DNA of 36,895 nucleotides from a virus, in the IMG/VR virus record IMGVR_UViG_3300045918_000334, positions 1 to 36,895 of that record. The stretch is one strand, 5' to 3'. Numbering within the stretch: the first letter of the stretch is position 1; every line of letters begins with the position of its first letter. Under the pieces are notes generated by a model. The model made no database searches, was not told where the DNA came from, and saw only the letters and a program-made list of their open reading frames with translations. Shown piece after piece: positions 12,779 to 20,213 of the stretch. Made by a program: the position numbers and the translations under genes.

Positions 12779-13064
12779 TATATGATATTCACCCCGTTGT
12801 GGTGCCGGGGTTACTAGCTGGTTATTTGCCGGGGTATCCTTATTTATTAGCTAGTTATCTCTCTATTAACCCCATACACTAACTATTATGATTAGATATA
12901 GCATGTATATGTGTAGTAATATTAGCACAACACATGGGGTGCCCACGTGGCACACGATAGGCGGGCGGTAGTCAGATGGGCTGGGTAAGTGGTAAAAAAT
13001 CTTTATTTATCATACGTTTATTTATACCACCCCGCACTTTTACGGGTTGGGTAATGGTTTACCA
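12779..13064. other. Non-coding repeat-rich region between divergent units (candidate origin or packaging site)
   Basis: No plausible gene. Seen: ACCCCG/CGGGGT inverted repeat (12791-12796, 12806-12811); GCCGGGGT twice (12804, 12828); near-direct repeats TAGCTGGTTAT and TAGCTAGTTAT, whose ACTAGCT/AGCTAGT parts (12813-12819, 12849-12855) are also inverted; a GTGCC/GGCAC hairpin around CACGT (12939-12953); and GTGGTA/TACCAC (12989-12994, 13025-13030) enclosing an AT-rich loop. An A+T-rich tract with iteron-like repeats fits an origin. The position next to a terS-like gene equally fits a cos/pac site. Confidence 0.5.
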
Positions 13065-13095
13065 TTGACAAGCTCCGCCCCATTGTGGCTATATT
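13053..13095 (+). promoter_or_regulatory. Rightward promoter with overlapping operator-like palindrome, upstream of terS-like gene
   Basis: TTGACA (13065-13070) followed by TATATT (13090-13095; 19-nt spacer) or GCTATA (13088-13093; 17-nt spacer). The inverted repeat AATGGT-TT-ACCATT (13053-13066) runs into the -35 box, so a protein bound there should block the promoter. Predicted transcription starts at or next to the ATG at 13102. Confidence 0.6.
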
Positions 13096-13101
13096 GTGGG
13101 T

Positions 13102-13566
13102 ATGGCAAGTAATGATAAAGATATACTGGCGGCTCTCGGAGTGGTGCCCACGAAGAAAATTATTAATAGGCTGGATCTCTCCTCGTGTTTAAAGGATAGA
13201 TACCACCACAAGCTCAGCTACCAGGCTATAGCGGACAAGTACGGCGTTAGCTCAAGCGCCGTATATCAGCTACTCGACAGGTTTGCTACACAGCTCGGAG
13301 ATCCAGAGGAGCTGTCAGCGTTCAAGGACGTAGAAGCGGACATCCAGAGTGCTATTAAGCGTCGGTTCAGTTCGGAGCTGCTTAGTGTCGACCTCAGTAA
13401 AACGTCCCCCAAGGATTTAGCCACGGTTTATGGCATCACGTATGATAAAAATCGTCTCCAAACTGGGCAATCGACCTCTAATCAGTCCGTGTTTTTCTCC
13501 ATCGTAAGCGAATCCGATGCGGCTGAGTCACCTGGCTGTATTGATATATCCCCTCCTTCCGAATAA
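13102..13566 (+). CDS. Putative small terminase subunit / HTH DNA-binding protein
   Basis: 154 aa from ATG at 13102 (an in-frame GTG lies six bases earlier; neither has an RBS, and the promoter places transcription start here, so the mRNA is probably leaderless). The first half has an HTH: DRYHHKLSYQAIADKYGVSSSAVYQLLDRF. The second half has a helical region and AVYGIT-type block TVYGITYDKNRLQTGQSTSN, recurrent in phage HTH proteins encoded next to terL and proposed as small terminases. It would recognise the packaging site and recruit TerL. The adjacent repeat region is a candidate target. TerS identity is inferred from context; the HTH is seen. Confidence 0.65.
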   Translation: MASNDKDILAALGVVPTKKIINRLDLSSCLKDRYHHKLSYQAIADKYGVSSSAVYQLLDRFATQLGDPEELSAFKDVEADIQSAIKRRFSSELLSVDLSKTSPKDLATVYGITYDKNRLQTGQSTSNQSVFFSIVSESDAAESPGCIDISPPSE

Positions 13567-13581
13567 TTCCAACCACTTACA

Positions 13582-13608
13582 ATGTCAAGTCATAGCATGA
13601 GTTGACAT
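13582..13608. repeat. Inverted repeat ATGTCAA / TTGACAT
   Basis: 7-bp exact arms (13582-13588 and 13602-13608) with 13 nt between. It repeats the TGTCAA...TTGACA arrangement of the helicase promoter region, where the distance is 15 nt. It may be divergent -35 boxes or a shared operator. No good -10 box is seen rightward. Confidence 0.45.
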
Positions 13609-13629
13609 CCTGCCCGGTATTGTCCTGCC

Positions 13630-13669
13630 TTGTTCTATTGTACATAACGTTGTTCTACTGTACAGAACA
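13630..13669. repeat. Two tandem 20-bp repeats, operator-like
   Basis: TTGTTCTATTGTACATAACG (13630-13649) and TTGTTCTACTGTACAGAACA (13650-13669) differ at four positions and abut exactly. The second is an imperfect palindrome (TGTTCT/AGAACA around ACTGTAC). A 20-bp period, about two helical turns, suits two dimers bound side by side on one face of DNA. They lie between the terS-like and recombinase genes. Confidence 0.6.
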
Positions 13670-13804
13670 GCGCCCCCGCCCCATCTCGATAGGCGGCGGC
13701 CATTCATTTGGGCACGGGGGGTGGCATGAGACCCGGCGTTGGATGAATCATTTGTCCCAATCCGGCGCATATGAAATAAATGGCCGACAAGTAAAAAATT
13801 ATAC

Positions 13805-13833
13805 TTGACATCCCCTCCCCCTCCCGGTATCCT
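13805..13833 (+). promoter_or_regulatory. Promoter of the recombinase-terL unit
   Basis: TTGACA (13805-13810), 17-nt pyrimidine-rich spacer, TATCCT (13828-13833). A TAGGAG ribosome-binding site follows, 8 nt before the ATG at 13854. Confidence 0.7.
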
Positions 13834-13853
13834 AAACTAATAGGAGTACCGAT

Positions 13854-14429
13854 ATGACCAGACCAGCCAAAGACAGTGTGATTACCGTGGACCCGCTCAG
13901 AACGCTGGCGGAAGTAGATGCCATGCGTAACGCCATCACCAACCACGCAGGCCCCACAACAGTGAGGGACACTGCGTTATTCGCGGTAGGTGTCCGTACC
14001 AACCTTCGCGCCACTGACCTGCTTACGCTCCGTCCGTCAGATATTGACTGGCTCACGGGGCGTCTCACGCTCCGGGAGGGAAAAACGAAGAAGATCCGGC
14101 AGATACCACTCTCCTCCGACACGATAGCCTTGCTCCTGCCCCTGTGTGGTGGTGAGTACTTGTTCGCCAGTGCCGGGACGGGTAAGCCTATGACGGTGGC
14201 GAGTCTTAACCATTTGGTGAAATTGTGGGCGATACGTGCTAACCTGCGCCACGGCAACTATGGGACCCGCACGCTCCGCAAAACATGGGCGACGATACAG
14301 CACTCGGTATTCGGAACTCCGGTGTGGCAGATCAGCCAGCAGCTTAACCACTCCAGCGAGGCCATGACGTATCATTACCTAGGGCTCAACCAGGCCCATG
14401 TGGAGGAGATTTATGCAAGGGATATCTAA
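13854..14429 (+). CDS. Short tyrosine recombinase (catalytic domain only)
   Basis: 191 aa. Box I Arg is in VRTNLRATDLLTLRPSDIDW; the beta-hairpin Lys is in LREGKTKKIRQIP; the box II region reads YGTRTLRKTWAT (Arg kept, the usual preceding His replaced by Thr); LNHSSEAMTYHYLG gives the second His and the nucleophile Tyr (HYLGL). The N-terminal SAM-like core-binding domain of normal integrases is absent. Short recombinases of this kind recur in phage genomes next to packaging genes, where resolution of genome multimers or ends is possible; it is not an integron IntI (no extra helix insertion, half the size). Start ATG at 13854 with TAGGAG. Its end overlaps the Zn-ribbon gene. Confidence 0.85.
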   Translation: MTRPAKDSVITVDPLRTLAEVDAMRNAITNHAGPTTVRDTALFAVGVRTNLRATDLLTLRPSDIDWLTGRLTLREGKTKKIRQIPLSSDTIALLLPLCGGEYLFASAGTGKPMTVASLNHLVKLWAIRANLRHGNYGTRTLRKTWATIQHSVFGTPVWQISQQLNHSSEAMTYHYLGLNQAHVEEIYARDI

Positions 14430-14610
14430 ACACGCCACGCACATGCAATTCCACACGATACGAGACGCGGATCCTCTCCCAGATGCCCGTTATGCCACCA
14501 CAGAGGCGCACTGCCCCGCGTGCGGGCGCGTGCTGCTCCACGGTGCATGGCAAGACCGCAGGTATTGTGATAATCCGTACTGTCACGCACTGGTGGTGGT
14601 CCATGAGTAA
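14413..14610 (+). CDS. Small zinc-ribbon protein (65 aa)
   Basis: ATG at 14413, with GGAGG about 6 nt upstream inside the recombinase gene (a start at 14398 lacks an RBS). Four Cys in two pairs: CPAC (C-x2-C) and CDNPYC (C-x4-C), separated by about 18 residues, form a rubredoxin-knuckle-like zinc ribbon. The C-terminus ends HALVVVHE. It overlaps the next gene (ATG at 14603). It is probably a DNA-binding or protein-contact accessory of the packaging module. Confidence 0.7.
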   Translation: MQGISKHATHMQFHTIRDADPLPDARYATTEAHCPACGRVLLHGAWQDRRYCDNPYCHALVVVHE

Positions 14611-14884
14611 ACAATCTCGCTGCACTGAGCAAAAGTTTACCCGCCTGCGGGATATTCAGGAGCGTATCCGCTTTGACGCCCCGTCCATGGCGGCCTGCCT
14701 GGGTATAACACCCAGAGCGTACCGGAATTACTTATACGATGCCCGACAGATCCCCCCGCACATCGCTCGCGCCGCGCTGGAATTGGAGCAGATAAACGTC
14801 ACATTTATGGAGACGTTACCGAGCCGTGTAGACCAGCACATACCCCCTGACGGGTACATAAGTGAGGTGACGCAGTGGCAGTAA
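14603..14884 (+). CDS. HTH protein directly upstream of terL (93 aa); alternative TerS candidate
   Basis: Starts at MSKQSRCTEQKFTR (ATG at 14603), 8 bp overlap with the preceding gene; a longer frame from 14483 would run through it. The middle, RFDAPSMAACLGITPRAYRNYLYDARQIPPHIARAAL, is a Cro/C1-like helix-turn-helix. The stop overlaps the terL GTG start by 10 bp, so the two are translationally coupled. Either a regulator or the true small terminase; the 154-aa gene at 13102 competes for that role. Confidence 0.65.
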   Translation: MSKQSRCTEQKFTRLRDIQERIRFDAPSMAACLGITPRAYRNYLYDARQIPPHIARAALELEQINVTFMETLPSRVDQHIPPDGYISEVTQWQ

Positions 14885-17532
14885 AACCGACCGCCAGGAA
14901 GGGTTACACTCAGGCGCACGTAGACCGTATTGGGTTTTATAAAACGCACCCCTTTGAGTGGTTCAAGGACCTATTTGGAGATAATGTCTATAAGCTCCAG
15001 CAGGCACGTGGCAGTATTACGGCGGATGGCATGTGGCGCGAGACTGGCGCGCCGGCTGACTCATCCGGTCTCACCGGCCAGCAGATCAACGCGCTGCAGG
15101 AGTGGGGTATCCTCATCGGGTGCAAGCTACTTTTAGCTGCCGGCAAAGACCTCACTGAGGCGCAGGCGCGGTGGGCTGATAAAGTGGGGATGTCCATACA
15201 GAGCGCGAACGGCTGTCATGCGTGGGGTACTCCCGTACTCATGCATGACGGGGAGATCCGGAGGGTAGAGGATGTCCGGGTCGGGGACTTAATCATGGGG
15301 GACGACAGCACACCCCGCAGAGTACTATCGCTGGCGCGGGGGCGAGAGCGTATGTACCGAATTCGATACAAAAACGGAGAATTCTACGATGTGAATGAGA
15401 GCCACATCCTGTCGCTCCGCTGTATCTCCAACCACGCCAGAAAGTACGTCAAAGGCCAGCTTTTAGATATTTCTGTCCGGGACTACCTCAAACTAAACAC
15501 CACCGAAAAAACTATGTTCAAAGGCTACAAAGCTCCGGTAGAGTTCCCAGAGAAGACGCTACCCATCCCACCATATATTCTCGGAATGTGGTTAGGAGAT
15601 GGCTGTTTTTCTGCTCCGGAAATGACCAGTATAGACCCAGAAATTATCTCGGAGTGGAACGATTGGGGTATATCCCTTGGCCTGACTATGAAACGACGGT
15701 CATATAAGGCCTGGCGTGTAACTAACGGGCACTGCGGGGGTGCTAAAAACGCCTGGATGGAGCTACTGAAGGAGGGGGGGCTTTTCCGAAACAAGCACAT
15801 CCCGGATGTGTACCTTAAATCGAGCAGGGCGCAGCGTTTGGAACTGTTGGCAGGTCTCATCGACACCGACGGGTCACTCGATAAACGCAAGGGGCGGGTG
15901 TACTCAATCATACAAAAAGATGAAGCTCTGGCCGGGCAGATCCGGTGGCTCGCACGCTCACTTGGTATGCACTCCACGATCAGTAAAAAAGAAAAATCAT
16001 GGACCTACAACGGTACCCGGAACGTAGGAGTGTACCACGAGGTTCACATAGCCAGAAAGGTGGAAGAAATACCGTGCAGAGTAGCACGGAAGAAGGCCGC
16101 CAAGATCCCCAACGGCATGGAACTTAATTTTGGTTTCGATGTAATACCCATGGAAATAGACGATTATTACGGGTTCGAACTGAACGGAAACCACCGATAC
16201 CTGATAGGAGATTTTACCGTTACTCACAACACCGGTAAGGATTTTACCGCCGCTATTGTGACGTGGCATTTCATGTTCTGCTTCAGCTATCCAAAGGTTA
16301 TCGCCACAGCCAATACGGGCAAACAGCTCAACGAGGTTTACTGGTCAGAGCTGGCTAAGGTGCGTGGACTCGCTCGTAAGGCCGATCCGTCTGATCCCAA
16401 TAGTGTGAGCGACCTGCAGGCGAACTTTACGATGCAGGCTGAGATGCTATTTGCCAACCTCCCCAATAAGGAGGAGCGCGGCAAGCGCCATTTTTGCGTG
16501 CCCGTCACGATTAACACCAAGGCGACAGCAGAGCAGCAGGGTGAAGCGCTGGCAGGTCGCCATGAGGACCACATGCTTTTCGTTATTGATGAGGCCAGTG
16601 GCATCCCCGACGCAGTTTTCAAACCAATAGAGAAAACCCTCACCGGTAAACTGAACCTGGTATTTATGATTTTCAACCCGACGCAGAACCTAGGGTTTGC
16701 TATCCGCAGCCAGGTAGAACAGCGCAGCAAGTGGGTCTGCAAACACTGGTCGGGCCTTGACTCCGAGAACGTGTCCCGCGCCTCCATCCGCAATCTGGCT
16801 GTGTACGGCAAGGACTCACCTGACTATCGTATCGGCGTTCTCGGTCTGCCACCACTGGCTGACTCAAACGGTCTGATACCATACCTGTGGATACAGGCGG
16901 CTATCGGAAGAGAGTTCGATAACGACAACGACCCCGTCATGGCGTCTGCTGACGTCGGCGGCGGCGGCGATAAGTCCGTATTCTGCTACAGGCAGGGCGG
17001 GGTGGTACAGGGTTTCAAGACCAATAACTCGAAAAACACCATGGATGTGGCTGACTGGGTGGTAGAGGCATGTGACGACGCAGACGCGGCGGTCTGTTTT
17101 GTGGATATCATCGGTTTGGGCCGTGGCGTCTACGACAGAGCGCGGCAATTACGTCGTATTGTACGTCCTGCCGATGCTCGTAACACTGCCAGCAACGAAG
17201 AAAAGTACTTTAACGCACGCGCTGAGGGATACCACACGCTTCGTAAGCAGTTTGAGCAGGGCACCATAAGCATCCCGGCTCCCGGAGACTCCAGGGACGC
17301 AAACGACCCCATTGTGAGGCTCATTCGTGAGTTGGGGGCCATCAAGAACGAGACCGTGGGTAAAAAGGACAAGATCGGTGACAAAAAAGAGATCCGGAAG
17401 CTGATCGGATTCAGTCCGGACTACGCCGACGCGCTTATGATGACGTTCTGGAAGCCGGATTCGCTATTCCGTAAGGTGGTATCTGGGCAGAAGCACAAGG
17501 CGGTAGACTTCAAGGGGGTATATTTACGATGA
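14875..17532 (+). CDS. terL: Large terminase subunit, interrupted by an intein in Walker A
   Basis: 885-aa precursor; the intein is residues 114-452, leaving a 546-aa TerL. GTG start overlapping the upstream gene. Extein motifs: Walker A SANG|TGKD split by the intein; Walker B VIDEA at 570-574; a nuclease domain with ADVGGGGDKS (Asp693), FVDIIGLG (Asp744) and SPDYADAL (Asp849/852), the three acidic positions of the RuvC-like fold. It powers packaging and cuts the concatemer. The ATPase is dead until the intein is removed, since the P-loop is broken. The next small gene overlaps the stop (ATGA). Confidence 0.95.
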   Translation: MAVKPTARKGYTQAHVDRIGFYKTHPFEWFKDLFGDNVYKLQQARGSITADGMWRETGAPADSSGLTGQQINALQEWGILIGCKLLLAAGKDLTEAQARWADKVGMSIQSANGCHAWGTPVLMHDGEIRRVEDVRVGDLIMGDDSTPRRVLSLARGRERMYRIRYKNGEFYDVNESHILSLRCISNHARKYVKGQLLDISVRDYLKLNTTEKTMFKGYKAPVEFPEKTLPIPPYILGMWLGDGCFSAPEMTSIDPEIISEWNDWGISLGLTMKRRSYKAWRVTNGHCGGAKNAWMELLKEGGLFRNKHIPDVYLKSSRAQRLELLAGLIDTDGSLDKRKGRVYSIIQKDEALAGQIRWLARSLGMHSTISKKEKSWTYNGTRNVGVYHEVHIARKVEEIPCRVARKKAAKIPNGMELNFGFDVIPMEIDDYYGFELNGNHRYLIGDFTVTHNTGKDFTAAIVTWHFMFCFSYPKVIATANTGKQLNEVYWSELAKVRGLARKADPSDPNSVSDLQANFTMQAEMLFANLPNKEERGKRHFCVPVTINTKATAEQQGEALAGRHEDHMLFVIDEASGIPDAVFKPIEKTLTGKLNLVFMIFNPTQNLGFAIRSQVEQRSKWVCKHWSGLDSENVSRASIRNLAVYGKDSPDYRIGVLGLPPLADSNGLIPYLWIQAAIGREFDNDNDPVMASADVGGGGDKSVFCYRQGGVVQGFKTNNSKNTMDVADWVVEACDDADAAVCFVDIIGLGRGVYDRARQLRRIVRPADARNTASNEEKYFNARAEGYHTLRKQFEQGTISIPAPGDSRDANDPIVRLIRELGAIKNETVGKKDKIGDKKEIRKLIGFSPDYADALMMTFWKPDSLFRKVVSGQKHKAVDFKGVYLR
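15214..16230 (+). mobile_element. Intein with LAGLIDADG homing endonuclease, in TerL P-loop
   Basis: 339 residues from Cys (codon at 15214) to His-Asn ending at 16230, then Thr+1. Block A CHAWGTPVLMHDG, block B NESHIL, LAGLIDADG helices YILGMWLGDG and LLAGLIDTDG, block F YYGFELNGNHRYLIGDF, block G VTHN|T. Excision rebuilds ANGTGKD. Shares with the helicase intein PRRV, (V/F)-NESHILS, KHIP/KHVP, RLELLAG-IDTDG and GDFTVTHNT, so the two are recent relatives. All splicing residues are present; the endonuclease looks intact. Confidence 0.93.
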
Positions 17533-17762
17533 TACGAGTCATACTGCACAAACTAAACGACGGGTTTGTAAGAGTCCGCACCAAGGATGGGTACGAGAGG
17601 TATTTTTTAATACGCGACGACTACCGGATGGTGATAGCGCTGAGAGAGGTATACCGTGATTTACTCTACGCACGGTACGGCGACCGGTATAGGTACGCCT
17701 ACGCGCATCACTGGGGAGACATAGCCCGCTCCATCGTGTCGGCTGTGCGGAGGATGCGATAA
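17529..17762 (+). CDS. Small hypothetical protein (77 aa) coupled to terL
   Basis: ATG overlaps the terL stop (ATGA at 17529-17532). The sequence is strongly basic and Tyr/Arg rich: MIRVILHKLNDGFVRVRTKDGYERYFLIRDDYRMV then REVYRDLLYARYGDRYRYAYAHHWGD. It is predicted beta N-terminal, helical C-terminal. It may bind DNA or terminase (inference). No family is recognised. Confidence 0.72.
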   Translation: MIRVILHKLNDGFVRVRTKDGYERYFLIRDDYRMVIALREVYRDLLYARYGDRYRYAYAHHWGDIARSIVSAVRRMR

Positions 17763-17768
17763 AATAGC

Positions 17769-17796
17769 TTGACAATCCGGTAAAATAAGCTACACT
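17769..17796 (+). promoter_or_regulatory. Promoter of the head-gene operon
   Basis: TTGACA (17769-17774), 16-nt spacer, TACACT (17791-17796). Transcription would start near 17803 and give a leader of about 105 nt before the portal start codon. Confidence 0.7.
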
Positions 17797-17907
17797 CCCC
17801 GCCCAAGGAGTCTGTCAGACTACGCAGTTATAAAGGGAGCCGGTTGGGCCTGGCGCAGATCTGGTAGTCTCCACACCTACAAGTGACCGCAGACGCGGGG
17901 GTTTTGA
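17797..17907 (+). promoter_or_regulatory. Structured 5' leader of the portal gene
   Basis: Non-coding leader with AGTCTG-T-CAGACT (17809-17821), an alternative long-range stem AGACTAC (17817-17823) with GTAGTCT (17864-17870) that excludes the first hairpin, a GCC-rich inner stem, and CCGC-AGAC-GCGG placed so that it covers the GGGGG ribosome-binding site. The start codon is TTG. Competing stems suggest translational control; no known riboswitch or tRNA is recognised. Confidence 0.45.
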
Positions 17908-19935
17908 TTGGAACTTTCTAAGCAAAAAGAGTTGGTATCCAGTGCTCAGTCATGGTTTGATGGTAAGTTAAAGACCATCATTACTGACTCCAGACGTCGC
18001 TACAGGATGCAGCTGAAGGACGCCAAAGATCGCTCCTCACGCGGACTCTCCACTATCCCCTCCACCAAGTCCACTTCCGCAGTGGATCGGTATGTTGAGC
18101 GCCTCGCCATCGAGATGTTCCAAGATCCTGACAGTATCTCATTTACCTCAAAAACAGCCTTCGACCCGGAGAAAGACATTGGCGGTCGTCTGCTCACCCA
18201 AGATTTTATTTATCGCAGCAAAGCCAAAAATGGCATGTTTCCCTTCTTTACGTGGCACCAGGCCAGCTCGCTGGCCGGAGCGGTAGACGGATTGGAAGCG
18301 GCTCTGGTGTGGTGGCGCCATGAGAGTTACGACGAGCCGACCGTGGGCTATCTCCACCTGGGACAGCCCGTAGATAAAGCTATTTACGACCAGTACCGTA
18401 ACGTAATGCCGGAGAGTTTTACCAAAGTTAAGGGGAGCAATAAGGTCGTAACCTGCGATACGTGGTGGATCGACCAACTTGAACCCGGCAAAGACATTAT
18501 ATGGGACCCGACGGTGGGCCTCCTCGACGTAGAACTGGGCCAGTTTGTCCGTATTAAACTCTCCCGTACCATCGACCAACTCCGGAGTATGGCGGATGCC
18601 GGTATTCTGGATAAGAGTAAAACTACCGACGAGGTGCTGAAGAAGTACCAGAAACCCGCAGGTAGTAGCCTCACGTACACGCTCAATGGCGATAAGACGG
18701 TGGATAACGGTAAGGATGTAGACCTGAAAGATCACAACGCCGTTGACCTGAATGTCATGTTCTACAAGGAGCGTAACTGTTGGCATGTGTCCTTCTCGCT
18801 CGGTGACTTTGCGGACGAGTTATCCACGGGGAAACGAGTCAAAGACGTATGGTTCGCTGGTAAAAATATCAATATCCTGCCAGTGAGCGTGGGTTACAAC
18901 AAGCCAAAACTGCTGGAGCAGGTAGGCTGGGCTATCCCGGAGATTATATCTCCGTTGGAAGATGAGCACGCCAACCACCGCAACAACGTATCCGACGCCG
19001 CCAAGATCGCTATCCAAGGTCGCTGGTGGGTTGAAGAGGGCGGCGATACCAACATCGACAACCTGCTCAATAGCCGGGTAGTGTACGGTAAAGCGGGCGC
19101 GGACTTTGGTAGTCTTGAGACAAACATGGACATCCTCTCCTCGTTGCGGGCGGATGACTCTATAAACTCCGATATCAACGAACTGATCCCTGCGGGTCTC
19201 CAGTCCGGAGCGAGGGGCGTAGTCCCCAAGGGCACTAACAAGACTCTCGGCGCCACACAACTCGGCAAAATAGAGAGCGACGAGAAGCTGGGCGTGCAGA
19301 TCGTTACCCGTAACGAGACGTTCATGTATAAGGTTCTGTACCTTATCGCCCAACTCACTATCTGTTTTGAGACAAGCGAGACCGTGCTGCGCATATCCGG
19401 TAATAAAGCGGGTGTAACGCTCCCAACCGTGCAGCGGATGGACGGCAGTACTATACCCGACTTGTCGGTAATCGACATTGACGTAGATATCCAGATCAAT
19501 GCCGGGCTCGGTTCAGCTCCTCGTTACCAGAAAGCGCAGAGCACTATGCAACTTGTGGACTGGGGCAAGACACACAACATCCCTGTGGACGCAGTGTCCG
19601 CTTACCGGCAACTCTCCGTATTGGCCGGGTACGGTCCAGAGGATCTGCTGGATAAGACTCCGCCCCCGCCCCCGCCTCCACCACCGGTTGATCACAAAGC
19701 TACGTTCGCTATCCCATGGGACGCGCTCAGTATAACCATAAAAGACCAAGTGTTGCAGGGTATCATGCAGGGTACAGTGGCGGTCAACGCTACAGTTAAA
19801 GACGATGAGTCCGCAGGGCGCATGGCCGAAGCGCGGCAGAACGGCGGGGGTATGATGCTCCCGGACCGCACCGGACAGGTCGTAGACGCCACAGGTAACT
19901 CCGCCATGGGTATGAGCGAAGGAGGTCAGCAATGA
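17908..19935 (+). CDS. Portal (head-tail connector) protein
   Basis: 675 aa, TTG start (17908) with GGGGG upstream; the first in-frame ATG is at residue 34 and would delete conserved-looking sequence. Position between terL and scaffold/capsid genes, its length, and a portal-like layout of an N-terminal helical clip (FDGKLKTIITDSRRRYRMQLKDAKDRSS), middle alpha/beta wing (WWIDQLEPGKDIIWDP) and C-terminal segment support the call. Residues about 587-596 are a run of nine Pro (codons from 19661), probably a rigid linker before a flexible Gly/Met-rich tail. It forms the dodecamer through which DNA enters and leaves. It overlaps the next gene by 4 bp. Confidence 0.85.
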   Translation: MELSKQKELVSSAQSWFDGKLKTIITDSRRRYRMQLKDAKDRSSRGLSTIPSTKSTSAVDRYVERLAIEMFQDPDSISFTSKTAFDPEKDIGGRLLTQDFIYRSKAKNGMFPFFTWHQASSLAGAVDGLEAALVWWRHESYDEPTVGYLHLGQPVDKAIYDQYRNVMPESFTKVKGSNKVVTCDTWWIDQLEPGKDIIWDPTVGLLDVELGQFVRIKLSRTIDQLRSMADAGILDKSKTTDEVLKKYQKPAGSSLTYTLNGDKTVDNGKDVDLKDHNAVDLNVMFYKERNCWHVSFSLGDFADELSTGKRVKDVWFAGKNINILPVSVGYNKPKLLEQVGWAIPEIISPLEDEHANHRNNVSDAAKIAIQGRWWVEEGGDTNIDNLLNSRVVYGKAGADFGSLETNMDILSSLRADDSINSDINELIPAGLQSGARGVVPKGTNKTLGATQLGKIESDEKLGVQIVTRNETFMYKVLYLIAQLTICFETSETVLRISGNKAGVTLPTVQRMDGSTIPDLSVIDIDVDIQINAGLGSAPRYQKAQSTMQLVDWGKTHNIPVDAVSAYRQLSVLAGYGPEDLLDKTPPPPPPPPPVDHKATFAIPWDALSITIKDQVLQGIMQGTVAVNATVKDDESAGRMAEARQNGGGMMLPDRTGQVVDATGNSAMGMSEGGQQ

Positions 19936-20207
19936 CCAACGACGCAATGCTTATGACACAGGCATCCGCTACACCAGGCTTTCAACTCATTATGACCCGT
20001 CTGCAAGATGTGGCTGACAAGATGCAGACTGAGTACGACACGGTGGACTTTGCTACTGATCCGGGTCGGGCCATGCACATCCAAGTAACCAGAGATGTCA
20101 TCCAGAATGGCATACCCCGTATCATGGAACAGATTATGAACTCAGACCAGCCGGAACCACGCTGGACTTTTAAAGGTTGGCTCAGGCACGTCCTGGGGGA
20201 AAGGTAG
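19932..20207 (+). CDS. Hypothetical protein between portal and scaffold (91 aa)
   Basis: ATG overlaps the portal stop (ATGA at 19932-19935), preceded by GGAGG. It is Met-rich and helical (GFQLIMTRLQDVADKMQTEYDTVDF...RWTFKGWLRHVLGER). It may be a portal or scaffold partner. No family is recognised. Confidence 0.75.
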   Translation: MTNDAMLMTQASATPGFQLIMTRLQDVADKMQTEYDTVDFATDPGRAMHIQVTRDVIQNGIPRIMEQIMNSDQPEPRWTFKGWLRHVLGER

Positions 20208-20213
20208 TAGCGT

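Noticed and set aside
12811-12860. GCTGGTTATTT and AGCTAGTTATCT resemble the right ends of the attC-like sites.
   Set aside because: There is no complementary partner core and no inner bulged stem of the right geometry, and no cassette-like gene follows. The match is probably chance within repeats.
13602-13808. A 68-codon rightward frame between the terS-like and recombinase genes.
   Set aside because: No RBS, crosses the tandem operator repeats and the -35 box, and has odd composition.
13854-14429. Candidate integron integrase IntI.
   Set aside because: Only 191 aa, no N-terminal domain and no IntI-specific additional helix; located far from the array, without attI.
17809-17880. Possible tRNA in the portal leader.
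   Set aside because: No T-loop consensus, no proper acceptor stem or anticodon arm; the pairing is better described as competing hairpins.
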